Assembly (NCBI GenBank): GCA_004356105.1
Contig: SMYC01000069.1
Coordinates: 1 to 64,000 of the forward strand
DNA length: 64,000 nt
Direction of reading: 5' to 3'
Origin: Acidobacteriota bacterium
GTDB lineage: Bacteria > Acidobacteriota > Vicinamibacteria > Marinacidobacterales > SMYC01
The stretch's first letter is position 1, and every line of letters begins with the position of its first letter. The notes under the pieces were generated by a model. That model ran no database searches and was not told where the DNA came from. It saw only the letters and a program-made list of their open reading frames with translations. Position numbers and translations under genes: made by a program. Below, piece after piece: positions 44,857 to 54,060 of this stretch.

Positions 44857-47800
44857 GACGCTTCCACCCAGAGCTCGTGAAGAGCGACGCGCGCCGCAAT
44901 GGTCTCGCCTTGGATCTCGACGCGAAGCGTGGTGAGTGCGGGTACGTCCTCGCTCACGCGGACGCGGCGCACACCCATGCAAAGGACGTCCCCGCCACTC
45001 GCGAGCGGGTGCCACGCGCCGGAGCGGTCTCGGCCGAGAAGCCGAACACGGATGGCGGCTCCGTCGATCGCGCGCGCGACCACGTACACCGTGTGGAGCA
45101 TCAGGGGCTTTTCGAGCGCCACGTCCAGGAACACCGCGCGCCCTTCCGGCCGCGCCGTCCATCCCTTGCCGAGGGCGGGATCGAAGATGCTGTCCAATGC
45201 ACCGCGTGGCTGGGTGCCGTCGAGGCTTGCGCCCGAAGAGCCGATCACGGAAAGCGGCACGTGATCCGCGTGCGACACCAGGCGCGGGATCGGTTGGCAC
45301 TGCGTGTCGCCATCCGCTCTCCCGAGGAGATCGCCGAGCGTGTCGAGCTCCGCGTGGAGCTCACGGACGGAGCTCGACAGCTCGTCCAAAAGCCAAAAAC
45401 TTGCGGCGTCCGAGATCGTGGGCTCATCCGACCACAGTCGGGAGAGGCTAGGCACAGCTCTTGGATCGTCCCACCCGCGCGTGAACGCCGCTTGCGCGAG
45501 AGCCTTCTCGAAACGTGACGGCTCGCCTCGGAAGGGGATGGGCCGGCTACTTCGAAATGGGCGAAACACCCGACGGCTCTGAACGTATGGGCCTGGCTCA
45601 TCCGGCTCATGGGCGATGGGCCGGTCATCGCTTGCGAGCTCGGCCCGGCCTAAATGCGAAAGAGCGCTCAGCGCGTCGTCAAAGCGATCCATGTCGTCAT
45701 CGGTCACTACGAGACCATCGAGTAGCTCGAGCGGTGAGCCGGAGGCGAGCTCGTCGAGATAAGGACCCATCTCGGCGCGAGCTCGATCCGAGCGCAACGC
45801 TTCGAGGTCCACGCGCAGCGGCTCGTTGCTCGACACGATGAATGCCTGGCCGTCCGCCATCCAAAGGCTGACGTGAGGAAAAACGGAGCGTGCTGTTCTC
45901 ACGACGAGTAAAAGTTGGCGGGCCGAAGGCGCTTTGGCACTGAGAGGCGAAAGCAGCACGCCCTGTCGTCGCAAACGGCTCGCCGCGAGCGCGTAGAGCT
46001 CTCTTCGGTGAAAAAAGGATCCGGCGGATCCGGCTTCGACGGCAATCACATCGTAGCGGTCTGCGCTTTCCATCAGAACGTTACGGGCGGTTTCCTTCAA
46101 GAGCACGAGCTCCGGCCGATTCAAGACGTCACGATTCGCTTCCGCGAACGCGCCTCCTGCCGCCGCGATCCGCGCCGCGCTGGTCTCGGTGCAAACGATC
46201 TCCTCGAATCCGTGCGCGGCGAGTGCGTTGAGCATCACACCGCTGCCCACGCCGATGAGGAGCGCGCGCTCACGCCCGGCCGTCAGAAGTGTCGCTGTAT
46301 GAGCCGCTCGATGTTTCCCGCGGCGAGCGCCCGCGTCGTCCCCGACGACCCTGTCGTTCGCGAAAATCGTCTTCACGCCGCGCGCCTCGATGACGCGGAT
46401 GAGACCACCGTTCACGTCCTCCGCGCGAAAAAGCTCCTTGCTCGGCTCGCTGGCTGGATGCGGCACGGCCATTAATGCCGCGACGTTCTGTGTTTGGATC
46501 TCCCAGCTTGCCGGAAAGAGCGGCGCCCAAAAGACGCCCGAGAGCGCTACCGCGGCGAGGAGTCGGCGGCGCGGGATGTTCGCGAGCACGTAGATGCCGA
46601 TGGCGCCTGCGAAGAGTAACAAAGCGCCAAAGAGCTCGAGCGTCCGAACACTCCCGAGCTCCGGAATGAACAAAGACGGAAACGTCCATGCTCCCAAAGC
46701 CGCGCCCAGCGCGAGGGCGGCGTGAGCTTTACCCAGACGACCGACGTCCCACGAGCCTTGGGTGGCGGCGTGGAGCGTCAGGACGAGATGAAGGCCGAGC
46801 GAGACTGCGGGCAAGAGTAAAATCCCGAGGGCGATGATGTGGCGACCCAATTCGATAACGTCACGATCGGAAGACGCGGCTAGAAATGCCGGGATGCGGT
46901 CCCATGCGTCCATGCCGAGCAGCACGGAGATGCCCCCGAGGGCGAGTGCAAAGCCTATCCAGTATCGTGGTCGTCCGCTCGAGAACAGTAACGCTCCGCA
47001 GGCGACGGCGAGAAAGAGTGCGGCGAGCGCCGCGCCCCACATGGGGATCGGGCGCTCGCCAAAAACGGCGAAGAGATGTGTCCACACAAAGCCGAGGCCG
47101 CAAACGAGATAGCCGTTCACGAAAGCCAGGAACAAGAAGAAGTGGAAGGAAGGGCGCAAGGATATGCCGCGACGAGCGAGGAGTAGCGCTCCGAGACTTG
47201 CACCGCTAACGAGCGCCACCGTTGTCGGACGCTGAAGCACGAAAGCGAGCATCGATCGAAAGAACACGATCGTGAGAACGAGTCCCACGAGCCCGAAGAC
47301 TGGCACCAACTTGTTCCAAGCGATCGGGGGAGCTTCGATCTCGGGCTCGTCGAAAGCTCGCCGAGCTTCGCCCTCGAGTCTTACGGGAGCGGCGTGGCGG
47401 TAGGCGAGAAAGGCGAGTACAAGATGGATAAGAACGACGAGCCACATGCTCCCGAGAAGCCCGAGCGCGGGGACGAGCACATAGGCGGAGGTCCAAGCGC
47501 CGAGAGAGGCGCCGAGCGCGAGACGCGCAACGAGACCGCCGCGCTTGGCCCCGTGGAGTAACGTGGGCGTCGACACGCCCGTTAGGAATGCCGGCAAGCC
47601 GAGAGCGAGAAGGCCGAAGCCGAAACGTGCGGCGCCTCGTGCCGCTTGGGAGCTCTCATGGATCGACGGCGCGAGCCCGAGATAGAGCTCGCGAAACATC
47701 GGAAGAAGAAGAGGGAAGCTCGCCCCGTATAGGGCCAACGCTGTGATGGCTAACGCATAGAGGCGCAGCGGGCGCTCGGCCCGCGCCGACCAGATACTTG

Positions 47801-47999
47801 CACTCAGTGCGCCGGTCGCGTGCGCGAGGAAGAACGCGGCGAGCACGTTGGCCCGGGTCTCCGCGGTCGAGCCGAGCACGTGCTCGACATAGTAAATGGA
47901 GAGAGCGGTGAGAACGAATGCGCCGAAGCCCGAGCCGAAGAACAGGAGGGGCGGGATGGAGAACGGTGCGCGATTTTGTGGGGATGTCACCGAGCGCAT
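44853..47999 (-). CDS. fusion of polytopic membrane domain, spermidine-synthase-like domain and F5/8-type domain
   Basis: 1048 residues. The first 520 contain about 14 helices in an MFS-like pattern, as in the membrane 'spermidine synthase-like' proteins. Residues about 530-760 form a methyltransferase-fold domain: LLIGVGSGVMLNALAAHG for the nucleotide site, CTETSAARIAAAGGAF, YDVIAVEAGSAGSFFHRREL where true synthases have an acidic active-site loop. The last 130 residues (DSIFDPALGKGW, VFLDVALEKPLMLHTVYVVA, LHELWVEAS) look like a discoidin/F5-8 galactose-binding sandwich, an unusual addition. Coupled to the membrane phosphotransferase-like gene by ATGA. Function unknown, probably envelope polymer export or modification. 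Confidence 0.7.
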   Translation of the reverse strand: MRSVTSPQNRAPFSIPPLLFFGSGFGAFVLTALSIYYVEHVLGSTAETRANVLAAFFLAHATGALSASIWSARAERPLRLYALAITALALYGASFPLLLPMFRELYLGLAPSIHESSQAARGAARFGFGLLALGLPAFLTGVSTPTLLHGAKRGGLVARLALGASLGAWTSAYVLVPALGLLGSMWLVVLIHLVLAFLAYRHAAPVRLEGEARRAFDEPEIEAPPIAWNKLVPVFGLVGLVLTIVFFRSMLAFVLQRPTTVALVSGASLGALLLARRGISLRPSFHFFLFLAFVNGYLVCGLGFVWTHLFAVFGERPIPMWGAALAALFLAVACGALLFSSGRPRYWIGFALALGGISVLLGMDAWDRIPAFLAASSDRDVIELGRHIIALGILLLPAVSLGLHLVLTLHAATQGSWDVGRLGKAHAALALGAALGAWTFPSLFIPELGSVRTLELFGALLLFAGAIGIYVLANIPRRRLLAAVALSGVFWAPLFPASWEIQTQNVAALMAVPHPASEPSKELFRAEDVNGGLIRVIEARGVKTIFANDRVVGDDAGARRGKHRAAHTATLLTAGRERALLIGVGSGVMLNALAAHGFEEIVCTETSAARIAAAGGAFAEANRDVLNRPELVLLKETARNVLMESADRYDVIAVEAGSAGSFFHRRELYALAASRLRRQGVLLSPLSAKAPSARQLLLVVRTARSVFPHVSLWMADGQAFIVSSNEPLRVDLEALRSDRARAEMGPYLDELASGSPLELLDGLVVTDDDMDRFDDALSALSHLGRAELASDDRPIAHEPDEPGPYVQSRRVFRPFRSSRPIPFRGEPSRFEKALAQAAFTRGWDDPRAVPSLSRLWSDEPTISDAASFWLLDELSSSVRELHAELDTLGDLLGRADGDTQCQPIPRLVSHADHVPLSVIGSSGASLDGTQPRGALDSIFDPALGKGWTARPEGRAVFLDVALEKPLMLHTVYVVARAIDGAAIRVRLLGRDRSGAWHPLASGGDVLCMGVRRVRVSEDVPALTTLRVEIQGETIAARVALHELWVEAS

Positions 48000-48069
48000 C
48001 CTCGGATCTTGTTATTATGCTTGGACTAATACTACCATAGCCGCGCGGGGGCGGAGCGATGCGCGAGCT

Positions 48070-49497
48070 CTAGCTCGCGGGCTCTATCGCGGCCACGCGA
48101 CGAAAGTAGTCGGCGAAGGCGATCATCCCGCCTTCGGCCTGTTGCCAGTCGTAGTTCTCGTTCGGCGCGTGATAGCCGTGCTCCGGAAGCGACAACCCGA
48201 GAAAAAACACGGGCGCTTTGAGCACCTTCTCCATCGGCACGACGGCTCCAATCGAGCCACCTTCACGGACGAATACGGGCTCTTTGTCGAAGGCGAAGTT
48301 CATGGCCGCGCGGATGGCATCTGGATGCGGGCCCACTGTGTGGCCCTGATAGGCAGGGAGCCCGTGCTCCGCTTGGACTTTCACATCGGGGTTTTTCTCT
48401 TTCACGAAAGCTCTGACGAGCTTCACGATCTTTCGGGCGTCCATGTTGGGCACGAGCCGACAGGACACAATGGCCGTGGCCCGTGGCGGTACGATGGTTT
48501 TGACCCCTGGCCCGTGATAGCCGCCTTCGATGCCGTGGACCTCGAAGGTCGGCATGCACCAAATGCGCTTCATGATCTCGACGGGGTCGGTCACCCTCAA
48601 CGATTTGAACTGATGGTCTTTCTTGAACGTCGCCGTGCTGAAGCCGGACTTCTTCAAATCGGCGAGCTCGGCCTTCGTCGGTTCGACGACGTCGTCGTAA
48701 AAGCCCGGGATTTTCACGTCACCCGTCTTGGCATCGAAGCAATCTGCCACGAGCTGGCATATCTCCGCCACCGGGTTGCGGGCGGCGCCGCCCGACGTTC
48801 CGGAATGCTGATCGGTCTCGCCGGTCTCGAGAAAGAAGCGGAAGCCTTGAAGGCCCCGAAGCCCGGCCGGGCAGGCCGGTCGCGTGCGCGACACCCACAC
48901 TGTATCGGACACGACGACCGAGTCCGTCTCGAGCAGCTCTTTGTGCCTCTTGACGGTCGACTCGAAATTGGGGCTTCCGATCTCCTCTTCCGCCTCCCAG
49001 AGAAAGTTCACATTGATTGGCGTTTGGTGAGCGAGGGCGTATTTGGCGCCCCAGAGCGCGGTGAGCGCGGGGCCTTTGTCGTCCGTCGTCCCGCGTCCCC
49101 AGTAGCGATCCTCTTTCTGGACGAATCGAAAAGGTTCGGTGTGCCAGCCGTCCGACATATCCGCCGGCTGGACATCGAGGTGGTTGTAGACAGTGACGGT
49201 CGGGTAGTCGGAGCTCTGCTCGAAACGGGCATGTAGCAGGGGATGGCCGCCCGTCTCGAGAACGCGGACCTCACCTCCCATCTGCTGCATCAAATCGGCC
49301 GCGCGCGAGACAACTTCCGCGACCTCGGGTTGGTGCCGTGGCTCCGCGGAGACGCTCGGGATTTCGACGAGCTCTTTCAACGTTTTCTCGAAGCTTCCGC
49401 GTTGCGAGGCTGTATAGTCGAGAAGTGATTTTTTCGAAAACCCGCTGGGCATCGATGTCGTCATGGATCTGCCTGTGCTCCTTGTAGGCGATAGCAT
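48070..49497 (-). CDS. M20-family metallopeptidase (dipeptidase-like)
   Basis: 475 residues (464 if started at ATG 49464). Zinc-binding residues are in VYNHLDVQPAD, WGRGTTDDKGPALTA (bridging Asp), EAEEEIGSPNF (general-base Glu and metal Glu) and LSLPEHGYHAPNENY (His). A lid/dimerisation domain carries DQHSGTSGGAARNPV. Closest to CNDP-like dipeptidases/succinyl-diaminopimelate desuccinylase branch of M20; hydrolyses peptides or N-acyl amino acids in the cytoplasm. Stands alone, divergent from the kinase gene. Confidence 0.87.
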   Translation of the reverse strand: MLSPTRSTGRSMTTSMPSGFSKKSLLDYTASQRGSFEKTLKELVEIPSVSAEPRHQPEVAEVVSRAADLMQQMGGEVRVLETGGHPLLHARFEQSSDYPTVTVYNHLDVQPADMSDGWHTEPFRFVQKEDRYWGRGTTDDKGPALTALWGAKYALAHQTPINVNFLWEAEEEIGSPNFESTVKRHKELLETDSVVVSDTVWVSRTRPACPAGLRGLQGFRFFLETGETDQHSGTSGGAARNPVAEICQLVADCFDAKTGDVKIPGFYDDVVEPTKAELADLKKSGFSTATFKKDHQFKSLRVTDPVEIMKRIWCMPTFEVHGIEGGYHGPGVKTIVPPRATAIVSCRLVPNMDARKIVKLVRAFVKEKNPDVKVQAEHGLPAYQGHTVGPHPDAIRAAMNFAFDKEPVFVREGGSIGAVVPMEKVLKAPVFFLGLSLPEHGYHAPNENYDWQQAEGGMIAFADYFRRVAAIEPAS

Positions 49498-49721
49498 AAC
49501 GGCACCTATTGTCTTCAGTCAATGCCGGCGCTTACTTGGCGGAAAACCCCCTGTCGCGTAGGCGTTTCACTACGTCGGCATCCTTGATCCTTGCCCACGA
49601 ACGGCCGAGAGCCGGTTGTATGCGTCGTAACGCCTTGCAAACAAGGAGATTGGGCCGCACCCGCGAGCCCGAGGCGTCGGAACGGATCTTGCTTCGTTCT
49701 CTAGGGCATCACCTTGATGAG

Positions 49722-50627
49722 ATGATGAGTGCGGCAGAGAAGGACCCCTTAATCGGGAAGCGTTTGCGCGAATACGTGATCCTGGACCTGATCGGCAAGG
49801 GCGGGATGGCGAAAGTCTACAAGGCGCGCCACGTTCTTCTCGACCAAATCCGAGCCATCAAATTCCTTCGGCCGGAGCTCCGCGAACGCCAAGAATACAT
49901 CGCGCGCTTCCACCGCGAGGCTCGAGTCATGGTGCGGGTGAAGAACCGGCACGTCGTGACGCTTCACGAGTTCGGAACGGTGGGAGGCGAGCTCTTCTTC
50001 CTCGTGATGGAGTTTCTCGAGGGGGAAAGTCTCCGAAAGCGCCTCCGGCGTACCAGCTGGCTCCCGACCGCCGAGGCCGTGCGGATCGTACAGCAGATCG
50101 CACTCGGTCTCGTCGACGTGCACAAGCTCGGGATCGTGCATCGGGACATCTCTCCCGACAACATCCTCATCGTTCCCGAAGACGGCAAAGAGATCGTGAA
50201 GATCATCGATTTCGGTATCGCGAAAAACACCGCGCCCGGAACCGTCAAGATTACCCAAACGATGAAGTTGGTGGGTAAAGCGGAATATGTCGCACCCGAG
50301 CAGATCTACGGTCCCATGGGCGCTGACGACCATGGCGTGGATGGTCGTGCCGATATCTACTCGCTCGGCGTGACTTTCTACGAGCTGCTCGCCGGTGTGA
50401 AACCGTTCGAGGCGTCGACCTCCAAAGCCTTGCTCGCCAAACACCTCACCGAGGAGCCGAAGGGTCTTTCGGAGGCAAACCCTCGCGTTCGTGTATCGCC
50501 TGCCATCGAGAGCATCGTCTTGCGCATGCTCGCAAAGAGTCCATCGGATCGACCGGCTTCGATGGACCGGTTGTACATGGAGCTCGCGGCGCTCGCGCAT
50601 GACGCGCCGGTCTTGACGCCGGTTTAA
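49722..50627 (+). CDS. Ser/Thr protein kinase (Pkn2 type), soluble
   Basis: 301 residues from ATG 49722; the track start at 49509 adds 71 residues without homology. Kinase motifs in order: GKGGMAKVYKA, AIKFLRPELRE (Lys), HRDISPDNILI (catalytic loop, with S in place of the usual K after HRD-I), IDFGIAKNTAP (DFG) and GKAEYVAPEQIYGP. ADIYSLGVTFYELLAG is the usual F helix. It has no membrane helix or extracellular sensor, so it is probably cytoplasmic and works with partners. The catalytic-loop change is known from other bacterial kinases of this group. The 224 bp upstream hold no recognisable gene. Confidence 0.85.
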   Translation: MMSAAEKDPLIGKRLREYVILDLIGKGGMAKVYKARHVLLDQIRAIKFLRPELRERQEYIARFHREARVMVRVKNRHVVTLHEFGTVGGELFFLVMEFLEGESLRKRLRRTSWLPTAEAVRIVQQIALGLVDVHKLGIVHRDISPDNILIVPEDGKEIVKIIDFGIAKNTAPGTVKITQTMKLVGKAEYVAPEQIYGPMGADDHGVDGRADIYSLGVTFYELLAGVKPFEASTSKALLAKHLTEEPKGLSEANPRVRVSPAIESIVLRMLAKSPSDRPASMDRLYMELAALAHDAPVLTPV

Positions 50628-50672
50628 AAGAACGTAAGCCGGGCGACGGCGGGGTCTGATAACATCCCATCC

Positions 50673-51845
50673 GTGCCGACCAGTTTTTCGCGAACGCTCC
50701 GCTCTCTCGAGGCCGACCGCTTCAGGGGGAGCCTTCTCGGGATTGCCGTGGGACTTGCGCTCCTCTCGGGATGGCTCACGTGGTTCGTCTTTGCTCGCGT
50801 CGCACTCTACGAAGTTTCCGATGCCGCTCGGCTCGAAGTCGATGTCGAGCCGCACGAAGTGATGAGCCCCATATCCGGGCGCGTTATCCGCAATGAAATG
50901 GTGCTTGGGCGAGAGTTCCAAAAAGGAGAGCTTCTCATTGCGCTCGACGCGGTCGAGACACAATACGAGCTCGCAGAAACGACTGCCGAAGCGCGCGGGG
51001 GATTGGATCAGCTGGAGCGGCTCCGTCTCGAGATATCGGCGCAGAGTCAGGCGCTCGTTTCGTCCGAGCGCGCCTCCCGCTCGGCGCGCGCGGAAGCCCG
51101 GGCGCGTTACCAGGAGGCGCTCGAGTCCGCCAGTTTTGCCGCGCAATCAGCGGCGCGCCTAGCGAGACTCCACGACGAAGGCTTGCTCGCCAAAGCTGAG
51201 TCCGATGCGGCCGCGACGTCCCACATGCAACGCGTGAATGCCGCGCAAGCGCTCGCGAGCTCCGTCGAGCGGTTGAACCGCGAGTGGCAGATCGATTTGG
51301 CCGAAAAGCGCGCGGAGCTCGAGAGCCTCGAGCGGGAGCGCTCTCGACTCGAGTCGTCGGTCGAGAGCCTCGATGCCGTAGAAGACCGGCTCGAGCACAC
51401 GCTCTCGTTGCATCAGCTGCGCGCTCCAGTGGCAGGCCGTATTGGCGACCTCGTGAGTCTCAAAGTTTCCGAGGTGGTCTCGGCGGGGCAGCACCTAGGT
51501 ACGATCATCCCCCCTGGCGACTTGCACGTTGTCGCCCAGTTTGCTCCCCACCGCGCGCTCGGACGTATTCGACCGGGTCAGAGCGCGAAGTTGCGTCTCC
51601 AGGGGTTCTCGTGGGTCCAGTATGGCGCCGTGCCGGCAACCGTGAGCCGCGTCGGTAGCGAGCCGAGCGGCGGCACCATCCGGGTCGAGCTCAGCCTCGA
51701 TAATCCTGACGGGTTTCCCGTCGATCTCGCTCACGGACTCCCGGGTATCGTCGAAGTTGAGGTCGAGCGCATCTCGCCGGCCACGCTCGTTCTTCGAGCT
51801 GCCGGCAATACGTTGTCGAGACCCGTCTCTTCGGGGGTGCGATGA
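50673..51845 (+). CDS. HlyD/EmrA-type membrane fusion protein
   Basis: 390 residues from GTG 50673. One N-terminal helix (GIAVGLALLSGWLTWFVFA), then a lipoyl half-motif (VMSPISGRVIRNEMVLGREF), a long coiled-coil hairpin (about 95-245, Ala/Glu/Leu/Arg rich), and the second half (LRAPVAGRIGDLVSLKVSE) with a beta-barrel. Such adaptors couple an inner-membrane pump, usually an ABC exporter with peptidase domain or an MFS pump, to the outer membrane. No pump gene is adjacent here, which is unusual; its partner must be elsewhere. Confidence 0.85.
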   Translation: MPTSFSRTLRSLEADRFRGSLLGIAVGLALLSGWLTWFVFARVALYEVSDAARLEVDVEPHEVMSPISGRVIRNEMVLGREFQKGELLIALDAVETQYELAETTAEARGGLDQLERLRLEISAQSQALVSSERASRSARAEARARYQEALESASFAAQSAARLARLHDEGLLAKAESDAAATSHMQRVNAAQALASSVERLNREWQIDLAEKRAELESLERERSRLESSVESLDAVEDRLEHTLSLHQLRAPVAGRIGDLVSLKVSEVVSAGQHLGTIIPPGDLHVVAQFAPHRALGRIRPGQSAKLRLQGFSWVQYGAVPATVSRVGSEPSGGTIRVELSLDNPDGFPVDLAHGLPGIVEVEVERISPATLVLRAAGNTLSRPVSSGVR

Positions 51846-51930
51846 CGGGCTTCTCGAATCGTATAATCTAACTGTATGACACAGCTCGTTGAACAGATAG
51901 GTGCAGCGGTGGCTTCGGGGAGGTAACGCG

Positions 51931-53172
51931 TTGTCGCGAGAACGCGATCTCATCTACGACTGGAATCGGGTCGATCCGTCGGTTTTGGAAGCGCTGCCGA
52001 AAGCGCTCGAGCTCAACGACGAGACACTCCGAGACGGATTGCAAAGCCCGTCGGTCCTTTCCCCACCCATCGAGTCGAAGATCGAGATTCTGCACTTGAT
52101 GGCTGCGCTCGGGATTCACTCCGTGAATATCGGCCTGCCGGGTGCCGGGCCGCACGTACAGAAGCAAGTGCTACGCCTCGCGAAAGAGATCGTCGACCAA
52201 AAGCTCCCCCTCGTCCCCAATTGTGCGGCACGCACTCTCGAGGCCGATATCCGCCCCATTGTCGAGATCTCGCAAAAAGTCGGGATCCCCATCGAAGCCG
52301 CAACGTTCATCGGCTCGAGTCCCATCCGCCAATATGTCGAGAACTGGGGACTCGACAAGCTCGTGAAACATACCGAGTCCGCGGTGCGCTACACGGTCGA
52401 GAACGGTCTTCCGAATATGTACGTCACCGAGGATACGATTCGCGCAACGCCCGAAACGATCCGCAAACTCTATACGACCGCAATCGAATGTGGCGCTCGG
52501 CGTGTCGTGCTCACCGATACGGTTGGCCACGCTACTCCGCTAGGGGTGAAAGCGCTCGTGGCATTCATGCAGCAAGTCATTGCCGACAGCGGTGAAGACG
52601 TCAAGATCGACTGGCACGGGCACCGCGATCGCGGGCTGTCCGTCCCGAACAGTTTGGCGGCGATCGAGGCGGGTGTCGATCGCGTCCACGCTTGCGCGCT
52701 CGGCATCGGCGAGCGCTGCGGCAATACGCCGATGGACATCTTGCTGGTGAACTTGAAGCTCTTGGGCTGGATCGATAACGACTTGAGCCGTCTCGCCGAA
52801 TATTGTCGCGTGGTCTCGGAGGCGGTGGGCGTTCCCATCCCCGCGAATTATCCGGTTGTGGGGGAAGACGCCTTCCGCACGGGGACCGGCGTGCATGCGG
52901 CCGCGGTGATCAAAGCTCTCAACAAACAAGATGCCTGGCTCGCCGACCGTGTCTATTCCGGCGTTCCCGCGGGCGAGTTCGGTCTCGAGCAAAAAATCGA
53001 GGTCGGCCCGATGAGTGGTCTGTCGAACGTGCACTATTGGCTGAGCTCGCGAGGATTGCCCGTCGAGGACGCTCTCGTCCAGGCGATTTTCGAAAAAGCG
53101 AAAACCTCGAACCACGTTCTCGACGACGCGGAGATCGAACAGGTTGTGCGCGAGCTCGGCGAGCGCGCCTGA
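51931..53172 (+). CDS. HMGL/LeuA-family enzyme (2-isopropylmalate synthase-like)
   Basis: 413 residues from TTG 51931; the strong site GGGGAGG six bases upstream decides this start over GTG 51901. TIM-barrel motifs: LNDETLRDGLQSPSV (catalytic Arg-Asp and Glu), FIGSSPIRQYVENWG, YVTEDTIRATPETI, DTVGHATPLGVKAL, and WHGHRDRGLSVPNSLAAIEAG with the His-x-His metal ligands; ALGIGERCGNTPMD contains the conserved Gly/Cys segment. Most like 2-isopropylmalate, homocitrate or related acyl synthases of the short form; acceptor substrate uncertain. A 16-codon ORF (MTQLVEQ...) lies just before and is probably not real. First gene of a run with lpxA. Confidence 0.75.
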   Translation: MSRERDLIYDWNRVDPSVLEALPKALELNDETLRDGLQSPSVLSPPIESKIEILHLMAALGIHSVNIGLPGAGPHVQKQVLRLAKEIVDQKLPLVPNCAARTLEADIRPIVEISQKVGIPIEAATFIGSSPIRQYVENWGLDKLVKHTESAVRYTVENGLPNMYVTEDTIRATPETIRKLYTTAIECGARRVVLTDTVGHATPLGVKALVAFMQQVIADSGEDVKIDWHGHRDRGLSVPNSLAAIEAGVDRVHACALGIGERCGNTPMDILLVNLKLLGWIDNDLSRLAEYCRVVSEAVGVPIPANYPVVGEDAFRTGTGVHAAAVIKALNKQDAWLADRVYSGVPAGEFGLEQKIEVGPMSGLSNVHYWLSSRGLPVEDALVQAIFEKAKTSNHVLDDAEIEQVVRELGERA

Positions 53173-53955
53173 ATGGCCATTCACCCGACCGCCATCATCG
53201 ACAACGGAGCTCGCCTCGGCGAGAACGTCACGATTGGTCCTTACGCGGTCGTAGAGGCCGATGTCGAGGTTGGCGAAGGAACGGCGGTCGGCGCGCACGC
53301 GGTGTTGAAGACCGGACTACGTCTCGGAAAGAACGTGACGGTCAACGAGGCGGCGGTGCTCGGCGGGCTCCCCCAGGACCTAAAATTCAGTGGCGCTCGA
53401 AGCTATGCGGTCGTGGAGGACGGTGCGACGATCCGCGAGTTCGCCACGATCCATCGAAGCGCGCAAGAGGACGGCGTCACTCGGATCGGACGCAATTGTT
53501 TCATCATGAGCTACGGGCACGTTGCTCATGATTGCGACATTGGGGAGGACACCATCATCGCTAGCTCTACGACGCTAGGCGGACACATCCGCATCGGACC
53601 GAAAGCCTTCATCTCGGGCGGCGTGGTGATTCACCAGTTCACGCGCGTCGGCGAGCTCGCAATGGTTGGTGGTGGCTCCAAAGTGAATCTCGACGTGCCG
53701 CCATTCGTGACCGTCGACGGCGTTCCGGCTAGAGTCATTGGGCTCAATACGGTCGGGCTTCGACGCGCCGGCGTTGCCGCGGAAGAGATCAAAACGTTGA
53801 AGGGCGCCTATCGAGCTCTCTTTCGTGAGAAGCGGTCATTGGAGCAAGCCCTTTCCCATTTGGATGGTTTGGAAGGCGAGCTCGCCGCGAAAATGGCGAC
53901 GTTTTTCAGGGGGAGTGAGCGTGGAGTCTGTCGCGCCCGCGCCGCGAAACGTTGA
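53173..53955 (+). CDS. lpxA: UDP-N-acetylglucosamine acyltransferase
   Basis: 260 residues; first step of lipid A synthesis, moving a beta-hydroxyacyl chain from ACP to UDP-GlcNAc. Left-handed beta-helix hexapeptides fill the first 190 residues (IHPTAIIDNGARLGENVTIG, VGEGTAVGAHAVLK). GHVAHDCDIGEDTII holds the catalytic His, and VILGG/GGLPQDLKFSGARSY and HIRIGPKAFISGGVVIHQFT match LpxA over other acyltransferases. It starts directly after the preceding stop. Shows that the cell has an LPS-type outer membrane. Confidence 0.92.
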   Translation: MAIHPTAIIDNGARLGENVTIGPYAVVEADVEVGEGTAVGAHAVLKTGLRLGKNVTVNEAAVLGGLPQDLKFSGARSYAVVEDGATIREFATIHRSAQEDGVTRIGRNCFIMSYGHVAHDCDIGEDTIIASSTTLGGHIRIGPKAFISGGVVIHQFTRVGELAMVGGGSKVNLDVPPFVTVDGVPARVIGLNTVGLRRAGVAAEEIKTLKGAYRALFREKRSLEQALSHLDGLEGELAAKMATFFRGSERGVCRARAAKR

Positions 53956-54060
53956 CGCCCATATCAAGTACAGCTTGCCCGGCCCCGTTTATTCCGCGGC
54001 GGCCAAGTAGCTCGCTCTTCCAATCGTGCTATCCTTCGCTCCTTTCATCGGGGGCTGGCG

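Noticed and set aside
43132-45300. 722-residue version of the membrane sulfatase-fold protein
   Set aside because: First 148 residues are the preceding gene in another frame; ATG 44856 (ATGA overlap) starts directly at the first helix.
49749-51146. 465-residue minus-strand ORF
   Set aside because: Antisense of the Ser/Thr kinase and HlyD genes, both of which have clear motifs on the plus strand.
51875-51925. 16-codon ORF MTQLVEQ... before the LeuA-like gene, as a leader peptide
   Set aside because: It has no run of branched-chain amino-acid codons and no attenuator hairpin is visible.
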